From Pseudoalteromonas aurantia 208 (GTDB lineage: Bacteria > Pseudomonadota > Gammaproteobacteria > Enterobacterales > Alteromonadaceae): 64,000 bases of DNA. The stretch is from the NCBI RefSeq assembly GCF_014858725.1, contig NZ_AQGV01000012.1:2356001-2420000 (forward strand), given 5' to 3'. Positions 44,634 through 55,202 of this stretch are shown piece by piece. Within the stretch, counting starts at the first letter, position 1, and each line of letters begins with the position of its first letter. The notes below the pieces were generated by a model that searched no databases, had not been told where the DNA came from, and saw nothing but the letters and a program-made list of their open reading frames with translations. The position numbers and the translations under genes are program-made.

Positions 44634-45439
44634 TGACTGATAAAGTACATTTAGGGCATCGTGCCCGAAAACGTTTTGGCCAAAACTTTTTAAACGATGA
44701 CATGATCATCGACAAAATAGTAACTGCCATTGACCCTAAGCCAACAGACAACTTAGTCGAAATTGGTCCAGGCCTTGGTGCTATTACTGAGCCTGTGGTG
44801 GAATTAAGTGACAAACTTACCGTTGTTGAACTTGATAAGGATTTGGCTGAGCGTCTCATAAAACATCCATTTATGAGTGACAAGCTAACAGTCCACCAAG
44901 GCGATGCTATGAAGTTTGATTTTTCTTCGCTTATTCAAGATGGTGAAAAACTGAAAATATTTGGTAATTTACCATACAACGTTTCAACTCCTTTACTTTT
45001 TCATTTATTTGAATTTGCGGACCATGTGGAGCACATGCACTTCATGCTTCAAAAAGAAGTTGTAAAGCGCATGGTTGCAAGCCCTGACTCTAAAGCTTTT
45101 GGCCGATTGAGTGTTATGACACAATACTACTGTCATGCAATGCCTGTTATAGATGTACCACCAGAGTGTTTCAAACCCGCGCCAAAGGTTGACTCTGCGG
45201 TGATCCGTCTAATACCTAAGAAACCAGAGCAAAGATCTGCAAAAAGTACAAAAATTCTAAACACGGTATGTTTAGAAGCGTTTAACCAACGTCGAAAAAC
45301 ATTAAGAAACAGTCTATCAAACTTGTTAACAAGTGACGAAATGGCTGAAATTGGTATTGATGCGACTAAACGTGCAGAAAACCTGTCCCTTTCTCAATTT
45401 ATTGATATAGCAAACTGGATTTATGACAATAAGCAGTAA
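44633..45439 (+). CDS. rsmA: 16S rRNA dimethyladenosine transferase RsmA (KsgA)
   Basis: 268 residues. SAM-binding motif [12 protein letters not shown] and catalytic NLPYN (preceded by FG) identify KsgA, which dimethylates A1518 and A1519 of 16S rRNA late in 30S assembly. [10 protein letters not shown] opens the protein as in all members. It is coupled to pdxA (one-base overlap) and overlaps apaG by 17 bases. Confidence 0.98.
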   Translation: MTDKVHLGHRARKRFGQNFLNDDMIIDKIVTAIDPKPTDNLVEIGPGLGAITEPVVELSDKLTVVELDKDLAERLIKHPFMSDKLTVHQGDAMKFDFSSLIQDGEKLKIFGNLPYNVSTPLLFHLFEFADHVEHMHFMLQKEVVKRMVASPDSKAFGRLSVMTQYYCHAMPVIDVPPECFKPAPKVDSAVIRLIPKKPEQRSAKSTKILNTVCLEAFNQRRKTLRNSLSNLLTSDEMAEIGIDATKRAENLSLSQFIDIANWIYDNKQ

Positions 45440-45812
45440 TCTAGGCTCTCCCATAAAGGTTTCTGTTGAAACCTTTTATGTGGAAGCTCAATCACAACCT
45501 GAAAAAAATAAGTATGTATTCGCCTATACGGTTACCATTAAAAACCATAGCTTGTGCAGTGCGAAACTTGAGAGCCGCCACTGGCTTATAACCGATGCTA
45601 ATGGTAAAGAGTCTGAAATCGATGGTGAAGGCGTTATCGGAGAGAAACCATCTATTGCCCCTGGCGACAGTTATAAATATACCAGTGGTGCTGTCCTTGA
45701 TACGCCTCTAGGAACAATGCAAGGGCATTACTTAATGCGTAATGAATTTGGGACTGAATTTGAAGCTCCCATTCCTGTGTTTAGACTGACCTGTTTAACA
45801 GCGTTACATTGA
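45423..45812 (+). CDS. apaG: ApaG protein
   Basis: 129 residues of an immunoglobulin-like beta fold. Landmarks are [45 protein letters not shown] and the terminal IPVFRLTCL. ApaG has no settled biochemical role. It lies between rsmA and apaH, as in most gammaproteobacteria, and is translated across the rsmA stop. Confidence 0.96.
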   Translation: MTISSNLGSPIKVSVETFYVEAQSQPEKNKYVFAYTVTIKNHSLCSAKLESRHWLITDANGKESEIDGEGVIGEKPSIAPGDSYKYTSGAVLDTPLGTMQGHYLMRNEFGTEFEAPIPVFRLTCLTALH

Positions 45813-45818
45813 TATCTT

Positions 45819-46619
45819 ATGGCATTATACGCAGTAGGTGATTTACAAGGGTGCTTTGCGCCTCTTTCTCGATTATTGGATATGGTGGCTTTTAATCCGA
45901 GTAAAGATCACCTTTATCTCGTTGGAGATGTTGTAGCAAGAGGTCCTGATTCTCTTGCTTGTTTAGAATTTTTATATCACCACCGTGATGCAATCACTAT
46001 TACATTAGGTAATCATGACCTGCACTTGCTCGCTTGTACGACGTTAAATCGCTCGCCGAGTCCAAAAGATAAACTACAAGCGGTTTTTGATAGCCCTAAA
46101 CTTCCCCAATATTTAGACTTATTGCGCGCTCAACCTATTGCCGTCCACCTACCAAATTATAACTCATTCATTTCTCATGCCGGCATTCATCCGACTTGGT
46201 CAATTCAAGATGCGCTAAAGTATGCACATTTTGTGGAGCAATGTTATCGCGGAAAAGATGCCAATGAATACTACCTAAATATGTATGCAAAGCATCCTGT
46301 AGGCGAATTAAGTATGCTCTCTAAGCACGCTCGATTCACAGCAATCGTGAATACGTTTACACGAATGCGATATCTATCTACTCAAGGTGAGCTAGACTTA
46401 CTAAATAAAGGTGGTACTAATGATTGCCCAACATTAGTTCCATGGTTTGACTGCAAACGCTTTAAAAAGTCAAAAACATCCTTTATATTTGGTCACTGGG
46501 CAGCGCTTAAAGGCGTCACTAACATGAAAAACATGATTGCGTTGGATACTGGATGTGTCTGGGGTGGACCGATGAGTATGCTGAATATTGCAACTAACGA
46601 ACAATATTTAAGCAAATAA
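45819..46619 (+). CDS. apaH: Diadenosine tetraphosphatase ApaH
   Basis: 266 residues. Metallophosphatase motifs GDLQGCF, GDVVARGPDS and GNHDLHLL are all intact. It splits Ap4A symmetrically into two ADP, controlling alarmone levels and NpN RNA caps. Last gene of the lptD operon, six bases after apaG. No strong terminator is visible before the chemoreceptor promoter. Confidence 0.97.
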   Translation: MALYAVGDLQGCFAPLSRLLDMVAFNPSKDHLYLVGDVVARGPDSLACLEFLYHHRDAITITLGNHDLHLLACTTLNRSPSPKDKLQAVFDSPKLPQYLDLLRAQPIAVHLPNYNSFISHAGIHPTWSIQDALKYAHFVEQCYRGKDANEYYLNMYAKHPVGELSMLSKHARFTAIVNTFTRMRYLSTQGELDLLNKGGTNDCPTLVPWFDCKRFKKSKTSFIFGHWAALKGVTNMKNMIALDTGCVWGGPMSMLNIATNEQYLSK

Positions 46620-46672
46620 TCTATTCTCGCCCCTTTTTACTGAATTTTTTAGTCACATCTGCTATAAAATAC

Positions 46673-46699
46673 TTAACTTATCCGCAATAAAACCGATAA
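46673..46699 (+). promoter_or_regulatory. FliA (sigma-28) type promoter of chemoreceptor gene
   Basis: TTAACTTA, exactly 11 bases, ACCGATAA. The -10 matches the sigma-28 consensus GCCGATAA at 7 of 8 positions and the -35 matches TAAAGTTT at 5 of 8. Its start would fall near 46706, 30 bases before the ATG. Confidence 0.6.
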
Positions 46700-46735
46700 G
46701 TACTCAATCCTGCTAGTAAAATTGATGGAAATTGT

Positions 46736-48751
46736 ATGAACTTGACTGTAAGCCAACGAATTTGGGGTGGTTTTATTCTTATCACCTCACTACTCCTAAT
46801 GATAGGTGGAAACTCTTTGCTAAGGATTGCAAACATAGATAGCTCTACACAACAAGTGAATAGCTTATCTCTTCCGGCTCTAAATAAAAGTTCAGAGCTG
46901 CAAGTTGAGTTTTCATTAATGAGCAAGGTCGCGCAAGGTAGCTTTTATGCGCAAACACCTGCAGAATTAAATGCGCTTAAGGCACAGTTTAATGAACGAC
47001 AAGTTGTATTCGATAAAACTTATGCGCAACTACAAGATATTGTCAGTAGTAACCAAAGCTTAGCGCGCAACTCTCAAAGTGTTGGCAACTCATACTCTGA
47101 TTTCCTGAAATCGGTTAACAATCTACTTCGTGACAAAGCCCTCGAGTTACAGCTAAAGAGAACTACCGCATCGCAATTGGAAGATATTGAGCTCAATGCA
47201 GAAGATGCAACAACAGCAGTACTTGATATTATTGATTTAGACGGATTAAAAGAATCTAGCAACCGAGCATATCAAGCAGCCAATAGTATGGAAAATAACT
47301 TTTCTGCTTTGGTGACAAATAGTGCTGATATGCTCACCGTTGATAATTTAAATACCCTAGATATTGTCAAAAAAGACCAAGATTACTTGCTCGAAGAGTT
47401 GCAAAGAAACATAGAGCTAATGAAACCAACAGTTATTGCAATTGATGACAGCTTATTTTCAGACTTGGAGTCTTACTTTAGTACGTTAAAAGCCGAAGCC
47501 TCAGGGTCAAATAGTCTTTCAGCTAACAAAAAACGCTTGATAAATGCCACCAGTATGACAAGAAGTGAATTAGCAGAAGCTGAACAAGCTACCAAGGCGG
47601 CGTTAGAGCAACTTGATCAATTACTCAATGAAGCGAGTAAAGTGGCATTTAATCTACAAAAAGGTGTTAGCGAAGATGTCAGTGCAGCAAACTTGTGGAC
47701 ATGGGTTGGGATGGTAATTGCGACGATTATCGCTATTGTTGTCGCTTTCGTCACAGTTAACTTGATCACCAAACCTCTTGCTGAAGTCAACCGTGTTCTG
47801 ACTATCGTTGCCCGCGGCGATATGACACAACGACTAGATGATAGCGCTAAAGATGAATTTGGTGATCTTTCTCGCAGCTGTAATGCGTTAATTAGTAGTT
47901 TGAGGGAGTTAATAACCGGAATTGTGTCACGCTCGACACAGTTAGCTGCGGCCTCAGAACAAACTTCAATGATTACCACAGAATCAAGTCAAGCAATTCG
48001 AAACCAGCAAGCACAAGTTGAACAAGCAGCTACCGCTACAACAGAAATGAGTAGTACATCTCACGGCGTAAGTAACAGTGCTAATCAAGCATTACTTGAA
48101 ATCAAAAATGCTGATAAAGAAGCTGAGCGTGTTAAGGGTATTTCTCACGATAATAAACATACTATTGAACAGTTAGCGAAAGAAGTTGACGAAGCTTCCA
48201 GAGTTATCAACAAATTGCATCAAGATAGTGCTTCAATTGGAGGCATTCTAGATGTGATCCGCGGCATTGCGGAACAAACCAATTTATTAGCACTAAATGC
48301 GGCCATTGAAGCAGCCAGGGCTGGGGAACAGCGCCGAGGGTTTGCTGTTGTTGCTGATGAAGTCCGCTCTCTTGCAAGTAAAACACAAGAGTCGACTCAA
48401 GAGATACAATCAATGATTGAGTCCTTACAAGCAGGGGCTGAAGAAGCTGTAACAGCTATGTCAAAGGGTAAACAACAAGCTGAATCATGTGTGGATAAAA
48501 GTGATTTGGCAAATGAAGCATTGAACAGTATCACTCAGGCCGTATCTCAAGCGCATGATGTGAGCGAAGAGATTTCCACTGCTGCCAATGAACAACAACA
48601 AGTTTCACAGGAAATCAGTGAGCGACTCGAGTCTATCGTATCGATTGCTGAACAAACTGCGGAAGGGGCAAATCAAACTTCTATTTCAAGTACTGAAGTA
48701 GCCAAGCTTGCTGAAGAGCTCCGCTTGTCAGTAGACCAATTTAAAGTTTAA
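46736..48751 (+). CDS. Methyl-accepting chemotaxis protein
   Basis: 671 residues: first transmembrane helix ~10-28, a long helical periplasmic sensor (~30-315), second helix ~318-342, HAMP (~343-395) and a signalling domain. The hairpin tip [35 protein letters not shown] is canonical for CheA/CheW contact. The sensor has no recognised ligand domain; its helical make-up suggests a four-helix or helical-bimodular type. A FliA-type promoter and a terminator make it a monocistronic part of the flagellar regulon. Confidence 0.96.
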   Translation: MNLTVSQRIWGGFILITSLLLMIGGNSLLRIANIDSSTQQVNSLSLPALNKSSELQVEFSLMSKVAQGSFYAQTPAELNALKAQFNERQVVFDKTYAQLQDIVSSNQSLARNSQSVGNSYSDFLKSVNNLLRDKALELQLKRTTASQLEDIELNAEDATTAVLDIIDLDGLKESSNRAYQAANSMENNFSALVTNSADMLTVDNLNTLDIVKKDQDYLLEELQRNIELMKPTVIAIDDSLFSDLESYFSTLKAEASGSNSLSANKKRLINATSMTRSELAEAEQATKAALEQLDQLLNEASKVAFNLQKGVSEDVSAANLWTWVGMVIATIIAIVVAFVTVNLITKPLAEVNRVLTIVARGDMTQRLDDSAKDEFGDLSRSCNALISSLRELITGIVSRSTQLAAASEQTSMITTESSQAIRNQQAQVEQAATATTEMSSTSHGVSNSANQALLEIKNADKEAERVKGISHDNKHTIEQLAKEVDEASRVINKLHQDSASIGGILDVIRGIAEQTNLLALNAAIEAARAGEQRRGFAVVADEVRSLASKTQESTQEIQSMIESLQAGAEEAVTAMSKGKQQAESCVDKSDLANEALNSITQAVSQAHDVSEEISTAANEQQQVSQEISERLESIVSIAEQTAEGANQTSISSTEVAKLAEELRLSVDQFKV

Positions 48752-48804
48752 TGAATATAGATAAAACATAGTATTAAACGTCTATTTTTAAAGATAAAAA
48801 CACT

Positions 48805-48831
48805 AAAAAACCTGCTATTGCAGGTTTTTTT
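48805..48831 (+). terminator. Rho-independent terminator after chemoreceptor gene
   Basis: CCTGC, TATT, GCAGG between an A-run and six T. Confidence 0.92.
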
Positions 48832-49385
48832 AGTGGCCAACTTAATGCTAGATAACTTGATTCATTTCTCACTTATTTATAATACTCAAATACCTCCCTC
48901 GCTATCATCGAGGAGCAGTAAATGGCAGCACCAACTGATATGTAAGCACGCTTGCGTCCAACATTCATATAAGAGTGTCATGCTGTAAAAGGGGAGTTAA
49001 ATAGAATGCAGCGAGCATCTGCTGAGTAGTATTTTGTCTGACGTTGTGCTGTCTCGAGTGAATAAGCTGCACTGCAATTGTAGCTGTAATATTCAATCGA
49101 ATACGCAAAGCCGACGAGTCTATATCACCTTTAGCATGAATTGGCCGACCTCCTCCAAAGTCAAACGAGGTTTGTTTGCCCGCTCATTTTAATCAGGTTA
49201 CTTAGTCCCCCCTCTATATATCGATACATTAATAAGCTTCATTTGCTACTGCACTCAATGAGCGACAGATACAATAGTCGCTAGTAGCACTATCTAACGA
49301 AAAAAGTATCTTATTAAGGTAGGAGATCCAAACGATAGTAGCTCCAACTAAGGCACTCCACGATGCCACATACGGGAGTAAAATA
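48832..49385. other. Gene-poor spacer of about 550 bases, possibly decayed sequence
   Basis: No frame of 60 or more codons with a start exists here. On the minus strand an open stretch of about 60 codons (roughly 49152-48965) has no good start or ribosome site and no family I recognise, so it may be a gene remnant. Base composition is slightly richer in GC than other spacers. I see no repeat ends, tRNA or mobile-element boundary. Confidence 0.4.
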
Positions 49386-49419
49386 CAAAACGCCCAATGA
49401 AAACTCATCAGGCGTTTTA
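49386..49419. terminator. Terminator after tkt
   Basis: AAAACGCC and GGCGTTTT pair with an inner ATG/CAT, flanked by A/T runs on both sides; it serves the minus-strand tkt gene. Confidence 0.75.
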
Positions 49420-49460
49420 ATATGAAGTAAGTGTCAATTTACCTCAATACTTGTCACATC

Positions 49461-51458
49461 TTAAGCTAAGAATAATGATTCAGCTTTGGTAACTATGTTG
49501 TCTACAGTGAAACCAAAGTGTTCAAATAGTTCACTAGCAGGTGCTGATTCACCAAATGTTGTCATGCCAATAACAACACCGTTTAAACCAACATATTTGT
49601 ACCAGTAGTCAGCTATTCCCGCTTCTACTGCAACACGACGTGTTACGGCAGCAGGCAAAACGCTTTCTTTGTATTCAGCTGACTGGGCATCGAATACATC
49701 CGTTGATGGCATAGATACTACGCGCACCTTTTTTCCTGTTAAACGTAACGCACGAGCTGAATCAACTGCCAACTGCACTTCAGAACCCGTCGCAATAATG
49801 ATTAGCTCCGGATTACCATCACAGCTTAATACATAGCCGCCTTGCTTAATGGCTTGCACTTGCGCTTCATCCCTACTTTGCTGTTGTAAACCTTGTCGAG
49901 TAAATATCAATGACGTAGGACCATCTTTACGCTCAACGGCTTGTTGCCAAGATACGGCTGATTCAACTTGGTCACACGGACGCCAGTTAACAAGGTTAGG
50001 AGTCAAACGCATACTTGCAATTTGCTCTACAGGTTGATGCGTCGGTCCATCTTCACCAAGACCAATCGAATCATGCGTATAAACAAAAATACTCGGTTGC
50101 TTCATGAGTGCAGCCATACGAACAGCATTGCGTGCATACTCCATAAACATTAAGAACGTAGCACCGTATGGAATAAAACCTTTATGAAGCACGATACCAT
50201 TCATAATAGCCGACATCCCAAACTCACGTACGCCATAATAAATGTAGTTACCTGAAGCGTCCTCAGCAGTCAATCCTTTTGAGCCATCCCAAATAGTTAA
50301 GTTTGATCCGGCTAAATCTGCTGAGCCACCCATAAACTCTGGTAACAAAGGACCATAAGTATTTAACGCATTTTGCGATGCTTTACGAGTTGCTGGGTTT
50401 GCTGGGTTCGCTTGAAGTTGTGCAATATAAGCTTCTGACTGTTCAGTCCAACTTTGCGGCAACTCACCTTTCATTCTACGTTCAAATTCCGCCGCTAATT
50501 CTGGGTATTCAATTTGATACTCAGTAAATTTAATCAGCCAATGGCTCTGGGCTTGCTGACCGCGCGCAGATGCATCCCATTTTGCATATACATCATCAGG
50601 TACTTCAAATGCACCATGTTGCCAACCAAGAAACTCACGTGCCGCTTTGATTTCTTCGTCACCAAGTGGAGCACCGTGACAGTCATGGCTGCCTGATTTG
50701 TTTGGTGAGCCGTAACCAATAATCGTTTTACAACAAATTAATGTTGGTTTACCTGTTTCAGCTCGCGCGGCGTCGATTGCGGCTTTAATGGCATCACTAT
50801 CATGCCCATCAACATCAGCAATAACATGCCAGCCATAGGCTTCAAAGCGTTTTGGAGTGTCATCACTGAACCAGCCTTCCACTTCCCCATCAATTGAGAT
50901 GCCATTGTCATCCCAAAAAGCGACAAGTTTACCCAGCCCTAACGTACCAGCAAGTGAACAAGCTTCATGTGAAATACCTTCCATCAAGCAGCCATCACCT
51001 AAAAATGCGTAAGTGAAGTGGTTAACAATATCGTGTTCATCACGGTTAAACTGTGCTGCCAATGACTTCTCGGCAATCGCCATACCTACAGCATTAGTAA
51101 TACCTTGGCCTAATGGCCCCGTCGTTGTTTCAATACCTGGCGCATAACCATACTCTGGGTGACCCGGTGTTTTCGAATGCATCTGACGGAAATTCTTTAA
51201 ATCATCAATTGATAGATCATAACCACTTAAATGTAGCAAAGAATAAATGAGCATTGAACCATGACCATTTGACAGTACAAAACGGTCACGATCAGCCCAT
51301 TCAGGGTTGTTTGGATTATGTTTTAAATAATCGCGCCAAAGTACCTCGGCGATATCCGCCATACCCATAGGGGCACCGGGGTGACCAGATTTGGCCTGTT
51401 GAACTGCGTCCATTGACAGGGCGCGGATTGCATTTGCTAGTTCTTTGCGAGATGGCAT
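49461..51458 (-). CDS. tkt: Transketolase
   Basis: 665 residues from ATG 51458 with AGGAGA upstream; an in-frame extension to 51506 is rejected. Typical blocks are [22 protein letters not shown], the thiamine-diphosphate motif [13 protein letters not shown]...DDNGISIDG, and [24 protein letters not shown] C-terminal region (here [11 protein letters not shown]). It transfers two-carbon units in the non-oxidative pentose phosphate pathway. It lies divergent from metK, an arrangement seen in many gammaproteobacteria. Confidence 0.97.
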   Translation of the reverse strand: MPSRKELANAIRALSMDAVQQAKSGHPGAPMGMADIAEVLWRDYLKHNPNNPEWADRDRFVLSNGHGSMLIYSLLHLSGYDLSIDDLKNFRQMHSKTPGHPEYGYAPGIETTTGPLGQGITNAVGMAIAEKSLAAQFNRDEHDIVNHFTYAFLGDGCLMEGISHEACSLAGTLGLGKLVAFWDDNGISIDGEVEGWFSDDTPKRFEAYGWHVIADVDGHDSDAIKAAIDAARAETGKPTLICCKTIIGYGSPNKSGSHDCHGAPLGDEEIKAAREFLGWQHGAFEVPDDVYAKWDASARGQQAQSHWLIKFTEYQIEYPELAAEFERRMKGELPQSWTEQSEAYIAQLQANPANPATRKASQNALNTYGPLLPEFMGGSADLAGSNLTIWDGSKGLTAEDASGNYIYYGVREFGMSAIMNGIVLHKGFIPYGATFLMFMEYARNAVRMAALMKQPSIFVYTHDSIGLGEDGPTHQPVEQIASMRLTPNLVNWRPCDQVESAVSWQQAVERKDGPTSLIFTRQGLQQQSRDEAQVQAIKQGGYVLSCDGNPELIIIATGSEVQLAVDSARALRLTGKKVRVVSMPSTDVFDAQSAEYKESVLPAAVTRRVAVEAGIADYWYKYVGLNGVVIGMTTFGESAPASELFEHFGFTVDNIVTKAESLFLA

Positions 51459-51602
51459 GAATTCTCCTACCTTAAAATTCGCGGGTATAATTGTTAAGTA
51501 CCCCATTCTTACTCATTTCAATGGTTGACTGCAACGACATTTCTTAGAAAAAACAGGTACAAGATGAATTTTATATTCACATTCTTTTTAGAGAAGCTAT
51601 TT

Positions 51603-51618
51603 AGACGTCTAGGCGTAA
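51603..51618. promoter_or_regulatory. MetJ box upstream of metK
   Basis: A perfect AGACGTCT met box (51603-51610) followed directly by a half-conserved repeat AGGCGTAA (5 of 8). MetJ binds tandem 8-base boxes with S-adenosylmethionine as corepressor. The site is 115 bases before the metK ATG. Confidence 0.65.
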
Positions 51619-51725
51619 AAAAACTATGCAGAGCTGCTTGTTTTGGTTAGAATAGTGAGTATACATTTTTATTTCCTGCGCTATCCCTGTTGTTTGTGAA
51701 GCGCATATTTGTGAGCATACATACA

Positions 51726-52877
51726 ATGGCAAAACATTTATTTACTTCTGAGTCTGTGTCTGAAGGCCATCCGGATAAAATCGCCGATCAAATTTCCGAT
51801 GCGGTACTTGATGCAATTCTTGAGCAAGACCCAAAAGCACGTGTGGCGTGTGAGACTTACGTCAAAACCGGTATGGTCATGGTTGGTGGTGAAGTCACTA
51901 CTAGCGCATGGGTAGACATTGAAGAACTAACACGTAAGACCGTTCGTGATATTGGTTATACTCACTCAGATATGGGGTTTGACGCTGATTCATGTGCCAT
52001 CTTAAACACAATTGGTAAACAGTCTCCTGACATCAACCAAGGTGTAGACCGTGCACGAGCTGAAGAGCAAGGTGCAGGTGACCAAGGTCTAATGTTCGGT
52101 TACGCATGTAATGAAACTGACGTACTCATGCCCGCCCCAATTACTTATTCTCACCGCCTTGTACAACGTCAAGCGCAAGTACGTAAAAGCGGTGAGCTTA
52201 GCTGGTTACGCCCTGATGCAAAATCTCAAGTGACATTCGCATACGAAAATGGCAAAGCCGTTGGTATTGACGCTGTTGTTCTTTCAACTCAGCATTGTGA
52301 TACTGTTTCGCAAACTGATTTAGTTGAAGCAGTAATGGAAACAATTATCAAACCAGTATTGCCTGCTGAGCTTATTTCTAAAGCAACTAAGTTTTTCATC
52401 AATCCTACTGGCCGTTTCGTGATCGGTGGTCCTATGGGTGACTGTGGTTTAACTGGCCGTAAAATCATCGTAGATACATATGGTGGTATGGCGCGCCATG
52501 GTGGTGGTGCTTTCTCTGGTAAAGATCCATCAAAGGTTGACCGTTCAGCTGCTTATGCCGCTCGTTATGTTGCTAAAAACATTGTAGCGGCTGGCTTGGC
52601 TGATAAATGTGAGCTGCAAGTTTCTTATGCCATTGGTGTTGCTGAACCAACCTCTATCAGTATTGAAACTTTCGGCACCGGTAAACTCGAAGAATCTCGC
52701 TTAGTTGAACTTGTTCGTGAACACTTTGATCTGCGTCCATACGGACTGTTAACGATGCTTGACCTTGAACGCCCTATTTATCAACCAACAGCGGCATATG
52801 GCCACTTTGGTCGTGAAGAGTTCCCATGGGAAGCAACTGACAAAGCAAATGCTCTGCGAGCTGCCGCTGGGTTATAA
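51726..52877 (+). CDS. metK: S-adenosylmethionine synthetase
   Basis: 383 residues from ATG 51726 ([18 protein letters not shown]); a frame extension to 51690 adds residues not found in the family. ATP/methionine motifs include [21 protein letters not shown] and [19 protein letters not shown]. It makes S-adenosylmethionine from methionine and ATP, feeding the many methyltransferases here (rsmA, trmB, rsmC). A MetJ box upstream suggests end-product repression. A strong terminator follows 22 bases after the stop. Confidence 0.98.
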   Translation: MAKHLFTSESVSEGHPDKIADQISDAVLDAILEQDPKARVACETYVKTGMVMVGGEVTTSAWVDIEELTRKTVRDIGYTHSDMGFDADSCAILNTIGKQSPDINQGVDRARAEEQGAGDQGLMFGYACNETDVLMPAPITYSHRLVQRQAQVRKSGELSWLRPDAKSQVTFAYENGKAVGIDAVVLSTQHCDTVSQTDLVEAVMETIIKPVLPAELISKATKFFINPTGRFVIGGPMGDCGLTGRKIIVDTYGGMARHGGGAFSGKDPSKVDRSAAYAARYVAKNIVAAGLADKCELQVSYAIGVAEPTSISIETFGTGKLEESRLVELVREHFDLRPYGLLTMLDLERPIYQPTAAYGHFGREEFPWEATDKANALRAAAGL

Positions 52878-52899
52878 TCTAGCCCGAAATATACTACTG

Positions 52900-52930
52900 A
52901 AAAACGCGGTGTACCATACACCGCGTTTTT
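52900..52930. terminator. Strong bidirectional terminator between metK and AraC gene
   Basis: AACGCGGTGTA, CCA, TACACCGCGTT: an 11-bp perfect stem with A-run and T-run flanks. It touches the stop codon of the convergent AraC gene. Confidence 0.93.
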
Positions 52931-53910
52931 TATATCTGATTTTTAGTCTCATTTAAGTATGCACTTGGCGACATCCCATACCAACGCCGCACCGCTCGAT
53001 TTAATGACGCCTGCTCTTTATAACCCAACAAATCACTTAATTCCTGTTTTCGCATAACATACCCAAATTGCCCAAACCGCCGTAACCGTTCTTTATCTTT
53101 TAGTTGGCTAAAACTCAGTTTTTGTGCTGTTAGTTTTCGTTGTAAAGTCCGTGTCGACACGTTCAAGTGTTGGGCTAATACGCTTAACGTGAGAGTATGT
53201 AAATCACAACTATGTAAAACAAGTTGTAGTTGAGAGAACCATTGATGCTCACCAGCACAGCCACCGCTAGCAAACTCGTTTATCGATTTTAATAAATGAG
53301 CTTGTATTACCTCATTACGGGTGATTAATTTCACAGCTAACAATGAAACTGGGAATTCAATTCTATTCGATGTTTGCTTATCTTTAACTGGACAATTAAA
53401 CCACACTTCCATCAAACGCAGCTGTTCATGCGTAAACGCATCACTAAAATGCATTTCACTCGGTGTTAAGGCTTGCCCTGATATCCGTCTAACTGTTGCA
53501 ACCCATGCAGTCATGTTTCTCAGTACTGCATGACGGTTATGAAAGTAAGGTCGCCACACCAGTGTTGCACTGCTATCGCAAACCGTGAATTGTATATCAC
53601 CAATATTAGCAACCGTTTTGTCAAATTGCAGTAGCCAATCTATTGCGCATCCGACGGTATCACTGGTTTCTACCAAATACCCCAATAAGCCATACTCTGC
53701 ACTCGTAATCGCTTTTCCGGTATTAAACCCCCATAAACTATCACCTTGTATTTTTACGGCTGTATCGATTGCTTGTAAATAAGCAGCCATAGGAATGCGC
53801 CTACAATCGCAATACCGTTCAGGTAAATAGTGCGCAACGACTTTACAATATTCTTGACTAACATCTGACACTTTGGCGCCTAATGACAAATTAATGGCTT
53901 CTTCAGTCAA
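52930..53910 (-). CDS. AraC family transcriptional regulator
   Basis: 326 residues if started at TTG 53910, which has AAGGTGGG five bases upstream. The frame runs on to a TTG at 53967, but that would leave no spacer to the divergent gene. The N-terminal ~200 residues resemble the arabinose-binding-domain-type (OruR-like) sensor; the C-terminal ~90 hold two helix-turn-helix motifs, LTLSVLAQHLNVSTRTLQRKL and ELSDLLGYKEQASLNRAVRRWYGMSP. It probably controls the divergent SRPBCC/hydroxylase pair. Confidence 0.9.
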   Translation of the reverse strand: MTEEAINLSLGAKVSDVSQEYCKVVAHYLPERYCDCRRIPMAAYLQAIDTAVKIQGDSLWGFNTGKAITSAEYGLLGYLVETSDTVGCAIDWLLQFDKTVANIGDIQFTVCDSSATLVWRPYFHNRHAVLRNMTAWVATVRRISGQALTPSEMHFSDAFTHEQLRLMEVWFNCPVKDKQTSNRIEFPVSLLAVKLITRNEVIQAHLLKSINEFASGGCAGEHQWFSQLQLVLHSCDLHTLTLSVLAQHLNVSTRTLQRKLTAQKLSFSQLKDKERLRRFGQFGYVMRKQELSDLLGYKEQASLNRAVRRWYGMSPSAYLNETKNQI

Positions 53911-53967
53911 GTATGCCCACCTTAAATACAATATGCTAGCTTTGACTTTATTGTAGAAAGAACGCAA

Positions 53968-54375
53968 ATGACTTTACTTGATATAATCATAGAGCTACCT
54001 AAAGAAGGTGAATTCAACTTTTATCAGCTGACTGATTGTCAGTTTTTAAGTCATATTTTTCGCGCCCAAATTACAGCTCTCGACAACAAAGAACAGACAG
54101 AGCGTCGGCTTGTTTCAATGCGAGGACATCAATTTACAGAGCGTGTTATTCAACTTTCAGATACGTCCCTAACTTATCAGATAGAAGGTAACGGTCCAAT
54201 TAAGCTGCACCTCGGTGAAATTAATTACACCAATTCAAATACGCAACATTTTTTGCACTATAAGATTTCAGGAACCAGCAATACCTGGCTACCCTCGTGG
54301 TTATTAAAAGTTGTGCTATATTACGACTTCAAACGGGCTGGTAAACGCTTGTGGAGCGTACTCAATGAAAGTTGA
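53968..54375 (+). CDS. SRPBCC (START-like) fold small-molecule-binding protein
   Basis: 135 residues. The pattern IIIELPKEGEFNFYQLTDCQFLSHIFRAQIT, RGHQFTERVIQL and TWLPSWLLKVVLYYDFKRAGKRL fits a small SRPBCC domain, here assigned by overall pattern rather than a single motif. These proteins bind or modify hydrophobic ligands. It starts 57 bases from the AraC regulator and overlaps the fatty-acid-hydroxylase gene by 11 bases, which suggests a lipid-like ligand. Confidence 0.65.
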   Translation: MTLLDIIIELPKEGEFNFYQLTDCQFLSHIFRAQITALDNKEQTERRLVSMRGHQFTERVIQLSDTSLTYQIEGNGPIKLHLGEINYTNSNTQHFLHYKISGTSNTWLPSWLLKVVLYYDFKRAGKRLWSVLNES

Positions 54376-55180
54376 ATACATACTCATACTTCTTAGTCCA
54401 CTGTTTATAACTGCGATTATGCTAGAGCGGTTAAAGCTCAAAAATAAATATTCACTCAAAGAGCTATGTTTAAATGTTTCTTTGGCTCTGTCGCATCAAA
54501 TAGTAGATATGCTTGTCATGATATTGCTTATGCCAGTATTAATCTGGCTACACTTAAACTTTTCTTTATTTTCATTTGAAGTCTCATTTTTAGCGGTACT
54601 CCCAGCCTTTGTATTACAAGATTTTCTTTATTATTGGTTTCATCGAGCTAGCCATCAATGTGCTTGGTTGTGGAGTGCACACGTTGTCCACCACAGCTCA
54701 CTCCACATGAATTTTTCAACCGCTTTAAGGCAAAGCTTATTTTATCCTCTAACAGGGATGTGGCTGTTCTGGATACCATTGATCTTAATTGGTTACCCGC
54801 CACAATTCGTTTTCAGTTTAGTTGCATTGAACTTAGCTTTTCAATTTTTTATTCATACCGAACTAGGGCCTGAATTAAAATACGTTGGGAGCATTTTTAA
54901 TACCCCCCACCACCATTGTATTCACCATGCAACGAATCCACATTGTATTGATAAGAACTACGCAGGAGTACTTATTATTTGGGATAAACTATTCGGTACC
55001 TTTCAAACTCATAACCCTAATGAGGTACTCGTATTTGGTGTTAATGAACATCACTACTCGATGTCATTTTTAGACGTTATTTTTACACCATGGGGCATAC
55101 TTTTTAATAATTTAAAAAAACAAAAAAATGTACGAAACATAATAAAAACACTGTTTGGAGCACCTTTAAAGCACAAGTAA
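54365..55180 (+). CDS. Fatty acid hydroxylase/sterol desaturase superfamily membrane protein
   Basis: 271 residues from ATG 54365 with GGAG upstream, 11 bases inside the previous gene. Four to five transmembrane helices. The di-iron histidine clusters are complete: HRASH, HVVHHSSLH and NTPHHHCIHHATN, with a late NEHHY. These integral enzymes hydroxylate or desaturate lipids at the inner membrane. Substrate unknown. Pairing with an SRPBCC protein and an AraC regulator suggests an inducible lipid- or isoprenoid-modifying unit. Confidence 0.9.
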   Translation: MKVEYILILLSPLFITAIMLERLKLKNKYSLKELCLNVSLALSHQIVDMLVMILLMPVLIWLHLNFSLFSFEVSFLAVLPAFVLQDFLYYWFHRASHQCAWLWSAHVVHHSSLHMNFSTALRQSLFYPLTGMWLFWIPLILIGYPPQFVFSLVALNLAFQFFIHTELGPELKYVGSIFNTPHHHCIHHATNPHCIDKNYAGVLIIWDKLFGTFQTHNPNEVLVFGVNEHHYSMSFLDVIFTPWGILFNNLKKQKNVRNIIKTLFGAPLKHK

Positions 55181-55202
55181 ACAACGTCCCCCTTGCCAGC
55201 AA

